Assembly: GCF_021531495.1 (NCBI RefSeq)
Contig: NZ_JADYTY010000001.1
Coordinates: 62,001 to 126,000 of the forward strand
Direction: 5' to 3'
DNA: 64,000 nt
From: Anaerovibrio lipolyticus
Lineage (GTDB): Bacteria; Bacillota; Negativicutes; Selenomonadales; Selenomonadaceae
A program made the position numbers and the translations under genes. A model generated the notes under the pieces. The model had not been told where the DNA came from, ran no database searches, and saw only the letters and a list, made by a program, of their open reading frames with translations. Positions 7,910-17,649 of this stretch are shown piece by piece (position 1 is the first letter of the stretch; every line of letters begins with the position of its first letter).

Positions 7910-9739
7910 ATGAGTTTTTTGCCTGTAACAAGGGCGGATATGGAAGAGCGGGGCTGGGAACAGCTTGATTTTATCTTCGTTTCAGGGGATGCCTATGTGG
8001 ACCATCCAAGTTTCGGTCCGGCTATTTTGTGCCGTTTGCTAGAAAAACATGGCTATAAGGTGGGGATTATTCCTCAGCCTGACTGGCATCATACAAAGGA
8101 CTTTACCAGCCTGGGTAAACCTAGGCTGGGCTTTCTTGTGTCTAGCGGTAATCTGGATTCTCAGCTGAATCGCTATACTGCGGCCAAGAGACTTAGGCAT
8201 GATGATTCCTATTCTCCCGGAGGCAAGGCAGGCAAGAGGCCAGAGCGGGCTGTACTGGTTTATACTCGAAAGTTGCGGGAATGCTGGGGAGAGCAGGTGC
8301 CTATTATTATTGGAGGCATTGAAGCCAGTCTACGGCGGTTTGCCCACTATGATTATTGGCAGAATGAGGTTCGTGCTTCTATTTTGGCAGAGTGTCCTGC
8401 AGATTTGCTGGTATACGGCATGGGAGAAAGACAGCTGATAGATATTGCCGCCCAGCTTCATCAAGGCGTGTCCATAGAAAATATTCAGGATGTGCAGGGA
8501 ACCTGCTTCAAGGTGCCTAATTTTGATTATATTTGGGATTATACTCCTTTGCCATCTCTAGCAGAGGTAAAAAGGGATAAAAAGGCCTTTGCCGAGGCCT
8601 TTAAGGTGGAATATCTGGAGCAGGATGCTTTCCGAGGCAAGAAGCTGGCTCAGCAGAATGGGGATTTTTGTATTGTGCAGAATCCACCAGCCATGCCTCT
8701 TTCTACAGAGGAAATGGACGAAATCTACGATTTGCCTTACGAAAGGAATTGGCATCCTATGTATGATGCTGCAGGGGGAGTGCCTGCTATCAAGGAGGTC
8801 AAATTCAGTATTACCGCCCAGCGAGGGTGCTTTGGCGGCTGTAATTTCTGTGCTATTATCTCCCATCAGGGCAGGATTATTCAGCCTCGCAGTGATGAGT
8901 CCATTATTCGGGAGGCTGTCCGCATTACCCAGGAATCGGATTTCAAGGGATATATTCACGATGTGGGAGGCCCTACCGCCAACTTTCATCGTACTTCCTG
9001 TGATATGCAGCTAAAGCGGGGCACCTGTCACGGCAAGCAATGCTTATCCCCTGATGTATGTCGTAATCTGGTGGCAGATCAGCAGGGGTATATTGAGCTT
9101 TTGCGGAAGCTTAGACAATTGCCAAGGGTAAAAAAGGTCTTTATTCGTTCCGGCATTCGATTTGATTATTTGCTGTTGGCCAAGGATGATTTTCTGCGGG
9201 AGCTGTGTGAGTATCATATTAGCGGTCAGCTGAAAATTGCTCCAGAGCATATTTCTGATCGAGTTACCAGAATGATGGGTAAATCCGGCAGCAAGGTCTA
9301 TAGACGGTTTGTGGAAAAATTTACCCGCATGAATCAAAAGCTAGGGAAGAAGCAGTATCTGGTGCCTTACTTTATGTCCAGCCATCCCGGTTGTCATTTG
9401 GAGGATGCCATTGAGCTGGCAGAGTTCATAAAGGAGATGGGCTATCATCCAGAGCAGGTGCAGGATTTTATTCCTACACCGGGCACCCTGTCTACCTGTA
9501 TGTGGTACACAGGCCTTAACCCCTTGACCGGGGAGGCGGTATATTCCGCCAAATCCAAGGAAGATAAGGCCATGCAAAGGGCCTTGATGCAGTTCTGGCT
9601 GCCGGGGAATTACGGCTTGGTGAAAAAGGCTCTTTGTCAGGCAGGACGACAGGATTTGATAGGCTACGGGCCTCATTGCCTTATTAGGCCGGAGAAAAAG
9701 CATAAGCAAGTAAAAACAAGGAAAAGGTTGGTGAAATAA
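7910..9739 (+). CDS. YgiQ family radical SAM protein
   Basis: This is a radical S-adenosylmethionine enzyme of the YgiQ family; its reaction is not established. The 4Fe-4S motif CFGGCNFC lies near residue 307, in AQRGCFGGCNFCAI. The large N-terminal region (about 300 residues) and 609-residue length fit the family, as does the segment SGQLKIAPEHIS. A second Cys-rich stretch (SCDMQLKRGTCHGKQC) follows the core motif. The stop codon abuts the nrdR start, so the two genes are co-translated. Confidence 0.9.
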   Translation: MSFLPVTRADMEERGWEQLDFIFVSGDAYVDHPSFGPAILCRLLEKHGYKVGIIPQPDWHHTKDFTSLGKPRLGFLVSSGNLDSQLNRYTAAKRLRHDDSYSPGGKAGKRPERAVLVYTRKLRECWGEQVPIIIGGIEASLRRFAHYDYWQNEVRASILAECPADLLVYGMGERQLIDIAAQLHQGVSIENIQDVQGTCFKVPNFDYIWDYTPLPSLAEVKRDKKAFAEAFKVEYLEQDAFRGKKLAQQNGDFCIVQNPPAMPLSTEEMDEIYDLPYERNWHPMYDAAGGVPAIKEVKFSITAQRGCFGGCNFCAIISHQGRIIQPRSDESIIREAVRITQESDFKGYIHDVGGPTANFHRTSCDMQLKRGTCHGKQCLSPDVCRNLVADQQGYIELLRKLRQLPRVKKVFIRSGIRFDYLLLAKDDFLRELCEYHISGQLKIAPEHISDRVTRMMGKSGSKVYRRFVEKFTRMNQKLGKKQYLVPYFMSSHPGCHLEDAIELAEFIKEMGYHPEQVQDFIPTPGTLSTCMWYTGLNPLTGEAVYSAKSKEDKAMQRALMQFWLPGNYGLVKKALCQAGRQDLIGYGPHCLIRPEKKHKQVKTRKRLVK

Positions 9740-10195
9740 ATGCGTTGTCCATATTGTAGTACTCCGGATTGCCGTGTTATTGATTCCAGGGCGGTGGATG
9801 GAGGGCGAACCATCAAAAGGCGTCGAGGCTGCAGCAGCTGTGGCAACCGTTTTACCACCTTTGAAACTGTGGAGCAAATGCCTCTGATGGTATTAAAGCA
9901 TGATGGCTCCCGTCAGATTTTTGATATTAACAAATTGCTGAATGGCCTGATTCGTTCCTGCGACAAAAGGGACAAATCCCTGGACAGTCTTATGGCTCTG
10001 GCTCATAATATTGAGCAGAATCTGCGCCAGAGATATGAACAGGAGGTTCCCTCCAAAGCTATTGGGGAGGAGGCCTTGGCTCAGCTCAAGGATTTTGACC
10101 AGGTGGCCTATATTCGTTTTGCTTCGGTTTATCGTCGGTTTACGGACATTCAAAGCTTCAAAAAGGAATTGGATGTATTGGCCGGTCATGAATAA
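9740..10195 (+). CDS. nrdR: transcriptional repressor NrdR
   Basis: NrdR represses ribonucleotide reductase genes in response to nucleotide levels. The N-terminal zinc ribbon is visible as CPYC (residue 3 onward) and CSSCG (near 32). It is followed by RFTTFETVE and an ATP-cone domain beginning around VLKHDGSRQIFDINKL. At 151 residues it is full length. It begins at the base after the ygiQ stop codon. No nrd genes are in the window, so its targets are elsewhere. Confidence 0.96.
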   Translation: MRCPYCSTPDCRVIDSRAVDGGRTIKRRRGCSSCGNRFTTFETVEQMPLMVLKHDGSRQIFDINKLLNGLIRSCDKRDKSLDSLMALAHNIEQNLRQRYEQEVPSKAIGEEALAQLKDFDQVAYIRFASVYRRFTDIQSFKKELDVLAGHE

Positions 10196-10237
10196 TTGTA
10201 TGAGATAAAAATATTGATTAGCGATTAGGAGATTATT

Positions 10238-11929
10238 TTGGGTTGGAAGTTAAAGGAGCAGCTTAGACAGCAGCTGGCACGGGAAACAGGCTATTATGTA
10301 TATCCAGCGGGAGGCAGAATCCGTTTTGCCTTAACATATCCCAATTCCTATTTTGTAGGAATGTCCAATCTTGGTTTGCATATTGTATATCGTCTGCTGA
10401 ATCAGAGAAAGGATACTGCCTGTGAGCGGGTATTTTGTCCAGAAAAGCGTCAGCAGGCCGAATATGTCAAAACCAGGATTCCTTTGTTGAGCCTGGAAAC
10501 CCAGACGGAGCTGAATCGCTTTGATATTGTGGGCTTTGTGGTATCCTTTGAAATGGACTATTTCAATATCCTTACCATGCTGGAGCTAGGGAAGATTGTA
10601 CCTCTGGCCAAGGATAGATCCGATATGGACCCATTGATAATCGGCGGTGGTCCCTGTGCCACCTTTAACCCAGAGCCTTTAAGCCCTTTCTTTGATGCCT
10701 TTATCATAGGCGAGGGTGAGGTAATTATGCCTGCCTTTATGGATGTATATCATGAAATGAAGGCTCAGGGGGCAGATAGGGAAGCTATTTTGCAAGCCTT
10801 GGCTCAGGTGCCGGGAGTATATGTCCCTTCGGTTCATAAGCTGGAGCAGGGCAGTGGTCAGGTACAGCGCCAATGGCTGGCTGATTTGGATGCATTTCCG
10901 GGAGAAACGGCTGTATACACAGAGGATACGGAATTTAATCTGCATTTGGTGGAAATAGCCAGAGGCTGCGGCCGTCATTGTCGTTTCTGTATGGCAGGCT
11001 ATTGTTTCCGCAAGCCTCGGAATCGTTCCCTGAAGGCCATTGAAAAAATGCTGGTAAAGGCAAGGGATTCCGGCCGCAGAGTAGGCCTAATGGGAGCGGC
11101 AATTTCCGATTATCCCGAAATTGACCAGCTGTGTAAGGAAATTCTAGGAGATGGCCTAAGTATGTCCGTTGCCTCCTTCCGAGCTGATTCTGTTACCCAG
11201 GAGCTGGTGGATTCACTGGCGGCCAGCGGCTTGCGCACCCTTACTATGGCGCCAGAGGCTGGCAGTCACCGCATGAGGGCGGTGGTGAACAAGGGCATTG
11301 AGGAGGAACATCTTCTTAATGCTATGGATATGGGTATCAAGGCAGGAATAAAGAATTTCCGCCTATACATTATGATTGGTCTGCCGGGAGAAGGTCCAGA
11401 GGATATTCAAGGCATTATTGATATGGCCTGTCGCTTAAAGGATTTTATGGAGGAGCACAAGGCCATGGGACGGCTTACCCTGAGTATCAACCCCTTTATT
11501 CCCAAGCCCTTTACCCCTTTCCAGTGGGAGCCTATGGCCCCTTTGAAGTATATCCAAAACTCCTTGAAGCAGATAACTACCGCCTTGAAGAAAAGGCATA
11601 ATATAGAGGTTATTGCAGAATCTCCCCGGGATGCCTATATACAGGCCTTTTTGGCCCGAGGAGATAAGCAGGCAGGCGAAGTTCTGTGGCAAGCTCATCA
11701 AAACGGTGGCAGCAAGGCCGTGAAGTCAGTTTTGAAGGCTCAGGGTACTAAGCTGGAGGATTATGTTTCCCAGCCGCTGCCTATAGATGAATTACTGCCT
11801 TGGGAGGTACTGGATATGGGCTTTACCAGAGAGTATCTACTGAAGGAACTGGCAGAGGCAAAAAAACCAGAGCCGACACATACCATTAAATGTTTTGATG
11901 GCTGTAAGCGGTGCGGTGTTTGTAAATAG
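10238..11929 (+). CDS. B12-binding-domain radical SAM protein (TIGR03960-type)
   Basis: This is a radical SAM enzyme of the TIGR03960-like family found near cell-wall and translation genes in Firmicutes; its substrate is not known. The N-terminal part resembles a cobalamin-binding fold. The cluster motif ARGCGRHCRFCMAGY lies near residue 247. The C-terminus ends in three closely spaced cysteines (CFDGCKRCGVC), a possible second metal site. The partner DUF2344 domain often encoded beside or fused to this family is absent. The TTG start follows AGGAG at seven bases. Confidence 0.82.
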   Translation: MGWKLKEQLRQQLARETGYYVYPAGGRIRFALTYPNSYFVGMSNLGLHIVYRLLNQRKDTACERVFCPEKRQQAEYVKTRIPLLSLETQTELNRFDIVGFVVSFEMDYFNILTMLELGKIVPLAKDRSDMDPLIIGGGPCATFNPEPLSPFFDAFIIGEGEVIMPAFMDVYHEMKAQGADREAILQALAQVPGVYVPSVHKLEQGSGQVQRQWLADLDAFPGETAVYTEDTEFNLHLVEIARGCGRHCRFCMAGYCFRKPRNRSLKAIEKMLVKARDSGRRVGLMGAAISDYPEIDQLCKEILGDGLSMSVASFRADSVTQELVDSLAASGLRTLTMAPEAGSHRMRAVVNKGIEEEHLLNAMDMGIKAGIKNFRLYIMIGLPGEGPEDIQGIIDMACRLKDFMEEHKAMGRLTLSINPFIPKPFTPFQWEPMAPLKYIQNSLKQITTALKKRHNIEVIAESPRDAYIQAFLARGDKQAGEVLWQAHQNGGSKAVKSVLKAQGTKLEDYVSQPLPIDELLPWEVLDMGFTREYLLKELAEAKKPEPTHTIKCFDGCKRCGVCK

Positions 11930-11962
11930 ACAATTGGCAAAGAAGGCAAGGGTGATAGACAA

Positions 11963-12781
11963 ATGGGATTTAAATTAATAGCTGGCAATCGTCCTCAGCT
12001 TTGGCTGGGCAGCTTTGACATTTTCCCTCAGGATAAATTTCGGCATGGAATTTCTACCAAGCATGGAGGCTGTAGTCAGGGACAATATGCTTCTCTGAAT
12101 CTGGGACTTCATGTGGAGGACGAGGCAGAAAAGGTTATTGCCAATCGGCGGATATTTTGTGAAGCTCTAGGCATGGACAGCGAAAAAACCACTACCTGTC
12201 AGCAGGTTCACGGCAACAATGTGGCAGTGATAACAGAAAAGCAGTCAGGAGCAGGCTTTCTAGATTTCAGCCAGAGTATTCCAGATACAGATGCCTTGAT
12301 AACCAATGTACCAGAGGTACCACTAATGCTGTTTTTTGCCGATTGTACTCCTATTTTGCTGGCAGATCCTGCCCATAGAGCAGTAGGTCTTGCCCACGGA
12401 GGCTGGAAGGGAACCTTCGGCAGCATTGTGGCAAAGACCGTGGAGGCCATGCAGGATAACTATGGCTCCCGTCCAGAGGATATTTTGGCGGCCATTGGCC
12501 CTTCTATCGGCTCCTGCTGTTATCAGATAGGCGATGATTTGGCAGAGAAATTCCGGGCTAGGTTTCCAGAATTTCAGGCAGAAATTCTCTCAGGCCCAGA
12601 GGGAAATGTTCATCTTGATTTACAGAAAACCAATACCCTGCAGCTTTTGCAGGCAGGGCTAAAGCCTGAGCATATAGAAAATGCCCATGTATGTACCTGT
12701 TGCCATAGTGAACAATTTTTTTCTTATCGGGCAGATAAAGGTAAAACAGGTCGCATTGCAGCCATAATTAGTGTAAAATAG
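11963..12781 (+). CDS. pgeF: PgeF/YfiH multicopper-oxidase-like purine nucleoside phosphorylase
   Basis: YfiH/PgeF (laccase-domain) proteins act on purine nucleosides and have also been implicated in peptidoglycan editing. The family's metal and active-site residues are visible in TCQQVHGNNV, FADCTPILLADP, GLAHGGWKGT and CTCCHSEQFFSYRAD. The 272 residues match a full-length protein. In Firmicutes it typically precedes yggS and sepF, as here. The yggS gene follows after 29 bases, in the same direction. Confidence 0.92.
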   Translation: MGFKLIAGNRPQLWLGSFDIFPQDKFRHGISTKHGGCSQGQYASLNLGLHVEDEAEKVIANRRIFCEALGMDSEKTTTCQQVHGNNVAVITEKQSGAGFLDFSQSIPDTDALITNVPEVPLMLFFADCTPILLADPAHRAVGLAHGGWKGTFGSIVAKTVEAMQDNYGSRPEDILAAIGPSIGSCCYQIGDDLAEKFRARFPEFQAEILSGPEGNVHLDLQKTNTLQLLQAGLKPEHIENAHVCTCCHSEQFFSYRADKGKTGRIAAIISVK

Positions 12782-12810
12782 ATAATATATGAACACAAGG
12801 AGTGATAGAC

Positions 12811-13500
12811 ATGATAGAAGAAAAGCTCCATGAAGTAGAAGCGAATATTGCCACCAGTATGAAAAACCGGTCGGAAGATTGTCAGGATGATGTATTGCTG
12901 ATAGCTGTTACCAAAAATCACGATATACATGCTATGCGTCAGGCTATTGATGCTGGTGTTACAGATATTGGTGAGAACCGTATTCAGGAAGCCAAGGAGA
13001 AATACGAAACCTTGGACAGAAAGGTTACCTGGCATCTTATCGGCCATCTTCAGACAAATAAGGCCAAGCAGGCAGTAAAGATTTTTGATCTGATTCATTC
13101 TGTAGACAGCCTTCATTTAGCAAAGGCTCTCAACAAGGCCGCAGCAGGTATTAACAAGGTACAAAAGGTGTTAGTACAGGTTAATCTGGCCCATGAGGAT
13201 TCCAAATCTGGAATTTATGAGGATGGCTTAGAGGAATTGCTGCATCAGGTGGATGAGATGGATAATCTTCAGCTTATGGGCTTAATGTGTATCGCACCAA
13301 ACTATGAGAATGTGGAAGATTGTCGGCCTTTATTTGCCAATATGAAAAAAATTTATGATCATATAAAGGAGATTTCCTGGCAGAAGGCGAATATTAAGTA
13401 TTTATCAATGGGAATGACTCATGATTATACAATTGCTGTAGAAGAGGGTGCCAATGTTGTACGGGTGGGTACAGGTATTTTTGGCCCTAGACAATATTGA
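12811..13500 (+). CDS. YggS family pyridoxal phosphate homeostasis protein
   Basis: YggS/PROSC proteins bind pyridoxal 5'-phosphate on a TIM barrel and maintain PLP balance without a known catalytic reaction. The PLP lysine is in LLIAVTKNH near residue 33. Other signature segments are IGENRIQEAKEKY, WHLIGHLQTNK and LSMGMTHDY. I start at ATG 12811, eight bases after AAGGAG; the GTG at 12802 overlaps that site. The length is 229 residues. It is followed by sepF, the conserved Firmicutes order. Confidence 0.93.
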   Translation: MIEEKLHEVEANIATSMKNRSEDCQDDVLLIAVTKNHDIHAMRQAIDAGVTDIGENRIQEAKEKYETLDRKVTWHLIGHLQTNKAKQAVKIFDLIHSVDSLHLAKALNKAAAGINKVQKVLVQVNLAHEDSKSGIYEDGLEELLHQVDEMDNLQLMGLMCIAPNYENVEDCRPLFANMKKIYDHIKEISWQKANIKYLSMGMTHDYTIAVEEGANVVRVGTGIFGPRQY

Positions 13501-13527
13501 TTTAGCACAAATAGGGAGGATCTACCC

Positions 13528-14112
13528 ATGGGGAAAATAAAGGACTTTTTTACAAAAATAGGTGTTACAGATTCTGACGGCGAGGAAGACTTTCAGAATA
13601 CCACTGCTGATACCAAGCAGGCAGGTAATTCTGTGAAGGAGGAGCCTGCACCTCAGAACGGACGGAATATTAATAACAGTCAGGGTGAGGAAAGACCGGC
13701 AGAGCCTGTGGGCAATGACTTTAGTAGTGGACATAGCTCCAAGGTTGTGAATATTGGCAGTACCGCTGGTTCTATTCGGGAGGGGAGTAAGACTTATACC
13801 ACGTCCCATGGTGTTTACAGACGGGCTGACCCCATGAAGGTGGTAGTTATACAGCCAAGATCTCTGGATGATTCCCAGCAGATTGCCAATTGCCTGAAGG
13901 AAAAACGCCCTGTAGTTATTAACTTTGAGGGAGTTGACGACCAGCTCTATCGACGGATTCTGGACTTTGTCAGCGGTACTACCTACGCTCTGGATGGCAG
14001 CGTTAATTCCATCAGCAGCAGGGTATGGCTTTTTTCACCGAAAAATGTCAATGTTGCTGTGAAAAAGCAGGGAAATAATGATCAGGGAGATATGCCCTGG
14101 GAAAAGAAATAA
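13528..14112 (+). CDS. sepF: cell division protein SepF
   Basis: SepF is a membrane-binding protein that bundles FtsZ filaments at the division site. The N-terminus (MGKIKDFFTKIGV) fits an amphipathic membrane anchor. A variable acidic and polar linker follows (about 15-105). The conserved SepF core contains VIQPRSLDDSQQIANCL, VVINFEGVDDQLYRRI and DFVSGTTYALDGSV. The length of 194 residues is normal. It is followed by ylmH and divIVA, but ylmG/yggT, which often lies between them in other Firmicutes, is missing here. Confidence 0.93.
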   Translation: MGKIKDFFTKIGVTDSDGEEDFQNTTADTKQAGNSVKEEPAPQNGRNINNSQGEERPAEPVGNDFSSGHSSKVVNIGSTAGSIREGSKTYTTSHGVYRRADPMKVVVIQPRSLDDSQQIANCLKEKRPVVINFEGVDDQLYRRILDFVSGTTYALDGSVNSISSRVWLFSPKNVNVAVKKQGNNDQGDMPWEKK

Positions 14113-14137
14113 ATAGTTATCAAAGGATTGGGAATAT

Positions 14138-14932
14138 ATGGCAGGAGCAGAACAAAAAGAAAAGATTCTCAGATATTATCGCAATACAGAGGGAGAGGAA
14201 GTGGCTGTTCGGCTGGTTGATATGGCTGAACAGGTACAAAGAAGTCAGAAATTCCGCTTAGGGGAGTTTATGGATCCCTATGGTCAGGAGATTGCGGAAA
14301 CCATAGCAGCAAACTATCCTGGTTTAAGACTGGATATGGATGGCGGCTATCAGGGAGCAGAGCGCCAGCGGGCCATGTTTGTGGATCAGGATTTTGGCGG
14401 CGCTCCTTCCTTTGAGCTGGCTTATATCCGCATAGAATGGAACGGTCAGTTTGAGCATATTGGACACAGAGATGTGCTGGGGGCCATTATGAGCCTTGGG
14501 TTTGAGCGGAACCGTCTAGGGGATATTATTATGGGCAATGCCCGGGCCGGCGTGGTTACAGATAAAAAGCTGGCCGATTATCTGCTGACCAATCTTACTC
14601 AGATTGGCCATAGCGGTGTGAAATGCCAACTGGCTGATTTGTCTACTATTCCTCCCAAGGAGGAAAAGTACAAGGAGCTGCGGGCTACAGTAGCTTCCCT
14701 GCGAGTTGATTCCATTGCGGCCGCAGGTTATGGTGTATCCAGAAGCCGGGCAGCAGCAGATATTGCCGCAGATAAGCTGAAGCTGAATTGGCAGCCTGTG
14801 AAAAATTCCTCCCAGAATGTGAAGGAGGGGGATACCCTTTCCCTGCGAGGCAGAGGCAGGCTGGAGGTTGCCGAGGTTCGTGGTCAGACAAAGAAGGGCC
14901 GTATTGGAGTCCTGTTAAAACGCTATTACTAA
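14138..14932 (+). CDS. ylmH: YlmH family RNA-binding S4-domain protein
   Basis: YlmH is a cytoplasmic RNA-binding protein encoded in the division cluster of Gram-positives; recent work links it to rescue of stalled ribosomes. A C-terminal S4 domain (about residues 185-262) shows SIAAAGYGVSRSRAAADIAA and EGDTLSLRGRGRLEVAEV. The N-terminal domain contains DVLGAIMSLGFERNRLGDI. The 264-residue length is typical. The gene lies between sepF and divIVA with short gaps. Confidence 0.88.
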   Translation: MAGAEQKEKILRYYRNTEGEEVAVRLVDMAEQVQRSQKFRLGEFMDPYGQEIAETIAANYPGLRLDMDGGYQGAERQRAMFVDQDFGGAPSFELAYIRIEWNGQFEHIGHRDVLGAIMSLGFERNRLGDIIMGNARAGVVTDKKLADYLLTNLTQIGHSGVKCQLADLSTIPPKEEKYKELRATVASLRVDSIAAAGYGVSRSRAAADIAADKLKLNWQPVKNSSQNVKEGDTLSLRGRGRLEVAEVRGQTKKGRIGVLLKRYY

Positions 14933-14950
14933 TATCTTGGAGGTAATGAT

Positions 14951-15610
14951 ATGCTTACACCGGTGGATATACATAATAAGGAATTTACCACAAGCTTTCG
15001 TGGTTTTAATAAAGAGGATGTAGATGATTTTCTGGATCAGGTGGTTAATGATTATGAAACCCTGTACAGAGAGAACCGTCAGCTGAAAAAGGAAATCGAG
15101 TTGAACAAAAAACAGCTGGATCAGTATCATCAGCTGGAGAAGAACCTTCAGGATACCCTGCTGGTGGCTCAGCGTACTGCTGACGAGGTGGTAACTACTG
15201 CCAATACCAGAGGCGAGGAGATTCGTCAGGCTGCTAAGCAGGCTGGGGAGAATCTTAAGCGGGAGGCTCAGCTTTATGCAGACAAGCTTCGTCAAGACAC
15301 TGAACAGGAGTGCAAGCTGAAAATTGAGCGGGCTGCTGCTCAGATTCGGTCTGCGGTAGAAGAATACGACCGTCTGGTAAGAGAGCGCCGTCAGTTTGTG
15401 GCCAAGATGCGGAATCTGATGCAGACCGAGCTGGGACTGCTGGAAGAAGCCTATGATATTATGCCTGACAAGGTGGAGAATCCTCCTAAGCAGGCTGATA
15501 ATAATCTGCAGAAGGAATCAGTACCTGCGCCTAAGATTGAAGCACAGGCAGATAAGAATAATAAGGATAATAAGGATAATAAGGATAATAAGGATAATAA
15601 GGATAATTAG
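14951..15610 (+). CDS. divIVA: cell division protein DivIVA
   Basis: DivIVA binds curved membrane and organises poles or septa in Firmicutes. The N-terminal lipid-binding domain is clear: MLTPVDIHNKEFTTSFRGF followed by NKEDVDDFLDQV. A long coiled coil runs from about residue 30 to 165. The C-terminal tail is an unusual charged repeat, NKD in five tandem copies. An AGGAGG-like ribosome site lies upstream. The gene order ylmH-divIVA-lspA is conserved. Confidence 0.94.
   Translation: MLTPVDIHNKEFTTSFRGFNKEDVDDFLDQVVNDYETLYRENRQLKKEIELNKKQLDQYHQLEKNLQDTLLVAQRTADEVVTTANTRGEEIRQAAKQAGENLKREAQLYADKLRQDTEQECKLKIERAAAQIRSAVEEYDRLVRERRQFVAKMRNLMQTELGLLEEAYDIMPDKVENPPKQADNNLQKESVPAPKIEAQADKNNKDNKDNKDNKDNKDN
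15560..15607 (+). repeat. 9-bp tandem repeat encoding NKD units
   Basis: AATAAGGAT is repeated five times in frame, giving an (NKD)5 N tail to DivIVA. Such a repeat can change length by slippage without shifting the frame. Confidence 0.9.
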
Positions 15611-15640
15611 TAATTTAAATAAATATGGAGGCTGTGGCAG

Positions 15641-16084
15641 GTGCCATTAGGTATTGGAATTTTAGTTTTTATTTTAGACCAGCTGGTTAAGCATGCGGTA
15701 TTAGTAAGTATGCATTTGGGAGAGTCCATCCCCATAATTAAAGATGTGTTTCATATTACTTTTGTGCTTAATCCAGGGGCTGCCTTTGGGATGCTGGAGC
15801 ATCAGCGATGGATATTTATTGTTGTAGCCCTGCTGGTTGTGGTATTGGCATTGGTATTTTATAAGCATATTCAGCGGGAGAGCCTGATAACTCGCATTGG
15901 GGCAGGACTGCTGCTGGGAGGTGCCTTGGGTAATCTGCTGGATAGAATCCAAAGTGGTTTGGTAGTGGATTTTTTAGATTTCAGAATATGGCCTGTCTTT
16001 AACATTGCAGATATAGCAATCTGCGGTGGGGCAGCCATGTTGATTTGGGATATGTGGCAAAGGCGGAATGAGGATGAGGAATAG
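15641..16084 (+). CDS. lspA: lipoprotein signal peptidase (signal peptidase II)
   Basis: LspA is a membrane aspartyl protease that removes signal peptides from prolipoproteins. Its family motifs are present: VLNPGAAFGML, GALGNLLDRI with one catalytic Asp, and VVDFLDF ending in FNIADI with the second. Four hydrophobic segments fit the family topology. It begins at GTG 15641 after GGAGG; the length is 147 residues. The end overlaps the start of rluD by 17 bases, which suggests translational coupling. Confidence 0.95.
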   Translation: MPLGIGILVFILDQLVKHAVLVSMHLGESIPIIKDVFHITFVLNPGAAFGMLEHQRWIFIVVALLVVVLALVFYKHIQRESLITRIGAGLLLGGALGNLLDRIQSGLVVDFLDFRIWPVFNIADIAICGGAAMLIWDMWQRRNEDEE

Positions 16085-17003
16085 TTTTACAGTTGAAAAT
16101 ACCGGCGAAAGGCTGGATGTGTTTTTGACAGGCCAGATGCCGGAGTTTTCCCGTTCACATATTCAGAAGCTGATAGCCAGCGGTCAGGCTTGGGTAAATG
16201 GCGTAAACCGCAAGGGAAACTTCAAACTAAAGCCCCATGATGTGGTAGAGCTGGAAGTGCCAGAGCCGGAGCAGGTGGCTATCCTGCCAGAGGATATACC
16301 CTTGGATATTCTTTATGAGGACAAGGATATTATTGTTATTAACAAGACTAGAGGCATGGTAGTGCATCCCGCTCCTGGTGTATACTCTGGCACATTGGTG
16401 AATGCCTTGATGTATCATTGTCAGGATCTTTCCGGCATTAATGGAGAGATTCGCCCAGGTATTGTCCATCGTTTGGACAAGGATACTTCCGGAGTCATGG
16501 TAGCAGCCAAAAACGATGCTGCTCATATGCATTTGGCTAGTCAGATTCAGGCCAAAACTGCTTTCCGCATATATCAGGCCTTGGTTTGGAGTAATATCAA
16601 AGAGGAGTCTGGCATAATTCGGGGCGATATTGGCCGTCATCCAGTGGACAGGAAAAAGATGGCTGTGGTGCAGGAAAACGGCAAGCCAGCCACCACCCAT
16701 TTTCGTGTTTTGGAACGGTATGGGGAAGCAACCCTGGTGGAGTGCAGATTGGAAACAGGTCGCACCCATCAAATAAGAGTTCACATGGCTTATATTGGAC
16801 ATCCCTTGTTGGGAGATCCTAAATATGGCACAGATAAAAAAGGCAGGGTGAGAGGAAGCTTTGCTATTCAGGGACAGGCTCTCCATTCCATGAGCTTGGA
16901 GCTGACTCATCCAGTTACTGGGGAGCGCATGAAATTTCATGCCCCTATGCCGGAGGATATGGAAAAGCTTATAGAGAAGCTTCGCCATCGACTGGCTAAA
17001 TAG
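16068..17003 (+). CDS. RluD-type 23S rRNA pseudouridine synthase
   Basis: This is an RluA-family pseudouridine synthase, probably acting on 23S rRNA as RluD does. An N-terminal S4 RNA-binding domain (about residues 12-60) is followed by the catalytic domain with GIVHRLDKDTSGVMV, which holds the catalytic Asp. LETGRTHQIRVH, typical of the family, is also present. The length of 311 residues is normal. It overlaps lspA; ATG 16068 or ATG 16074 could be the start. The lspA-rluD pairing is common in Firmicutes. Confidence 0.92.
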   Translation: MRMRNSFTVENTGERLDVFLTGQMPEFSRSHIQKLIASGQAWVNGVNRKGNFKLKPHDVVELEVPEPEQVAILPEDIPLDILYEDKDIIVINKTRGMVVHPAPGVYSGTLVNALMYHCQDLSGINGEIRPGIVHRLDKDTSGVMVAAKNDAAHMHLASQIQAKTAFRIYQALVWSNIKEESGIIRGDIGRHPVDRKKMAVVQENGKPATTHFRVLERYGEATLVECRLETGRTHQIRVHMAYIGHPLLGDPKYGTDKKGRVRGSFAIQGQALHSMSLELTHPVTGERMKFHAPMPEDMEKLIEKLRHRLAK

Positions 17004-17009
17004 CAATAA

Positions 17010-17594
<585 letters not shown>

Positions 17595-17649
17595 TCCTGC
17601 TTTTGCGGATTAGAGATTATTAGAGATTATGAGGAAAGGAGCCTTTGCT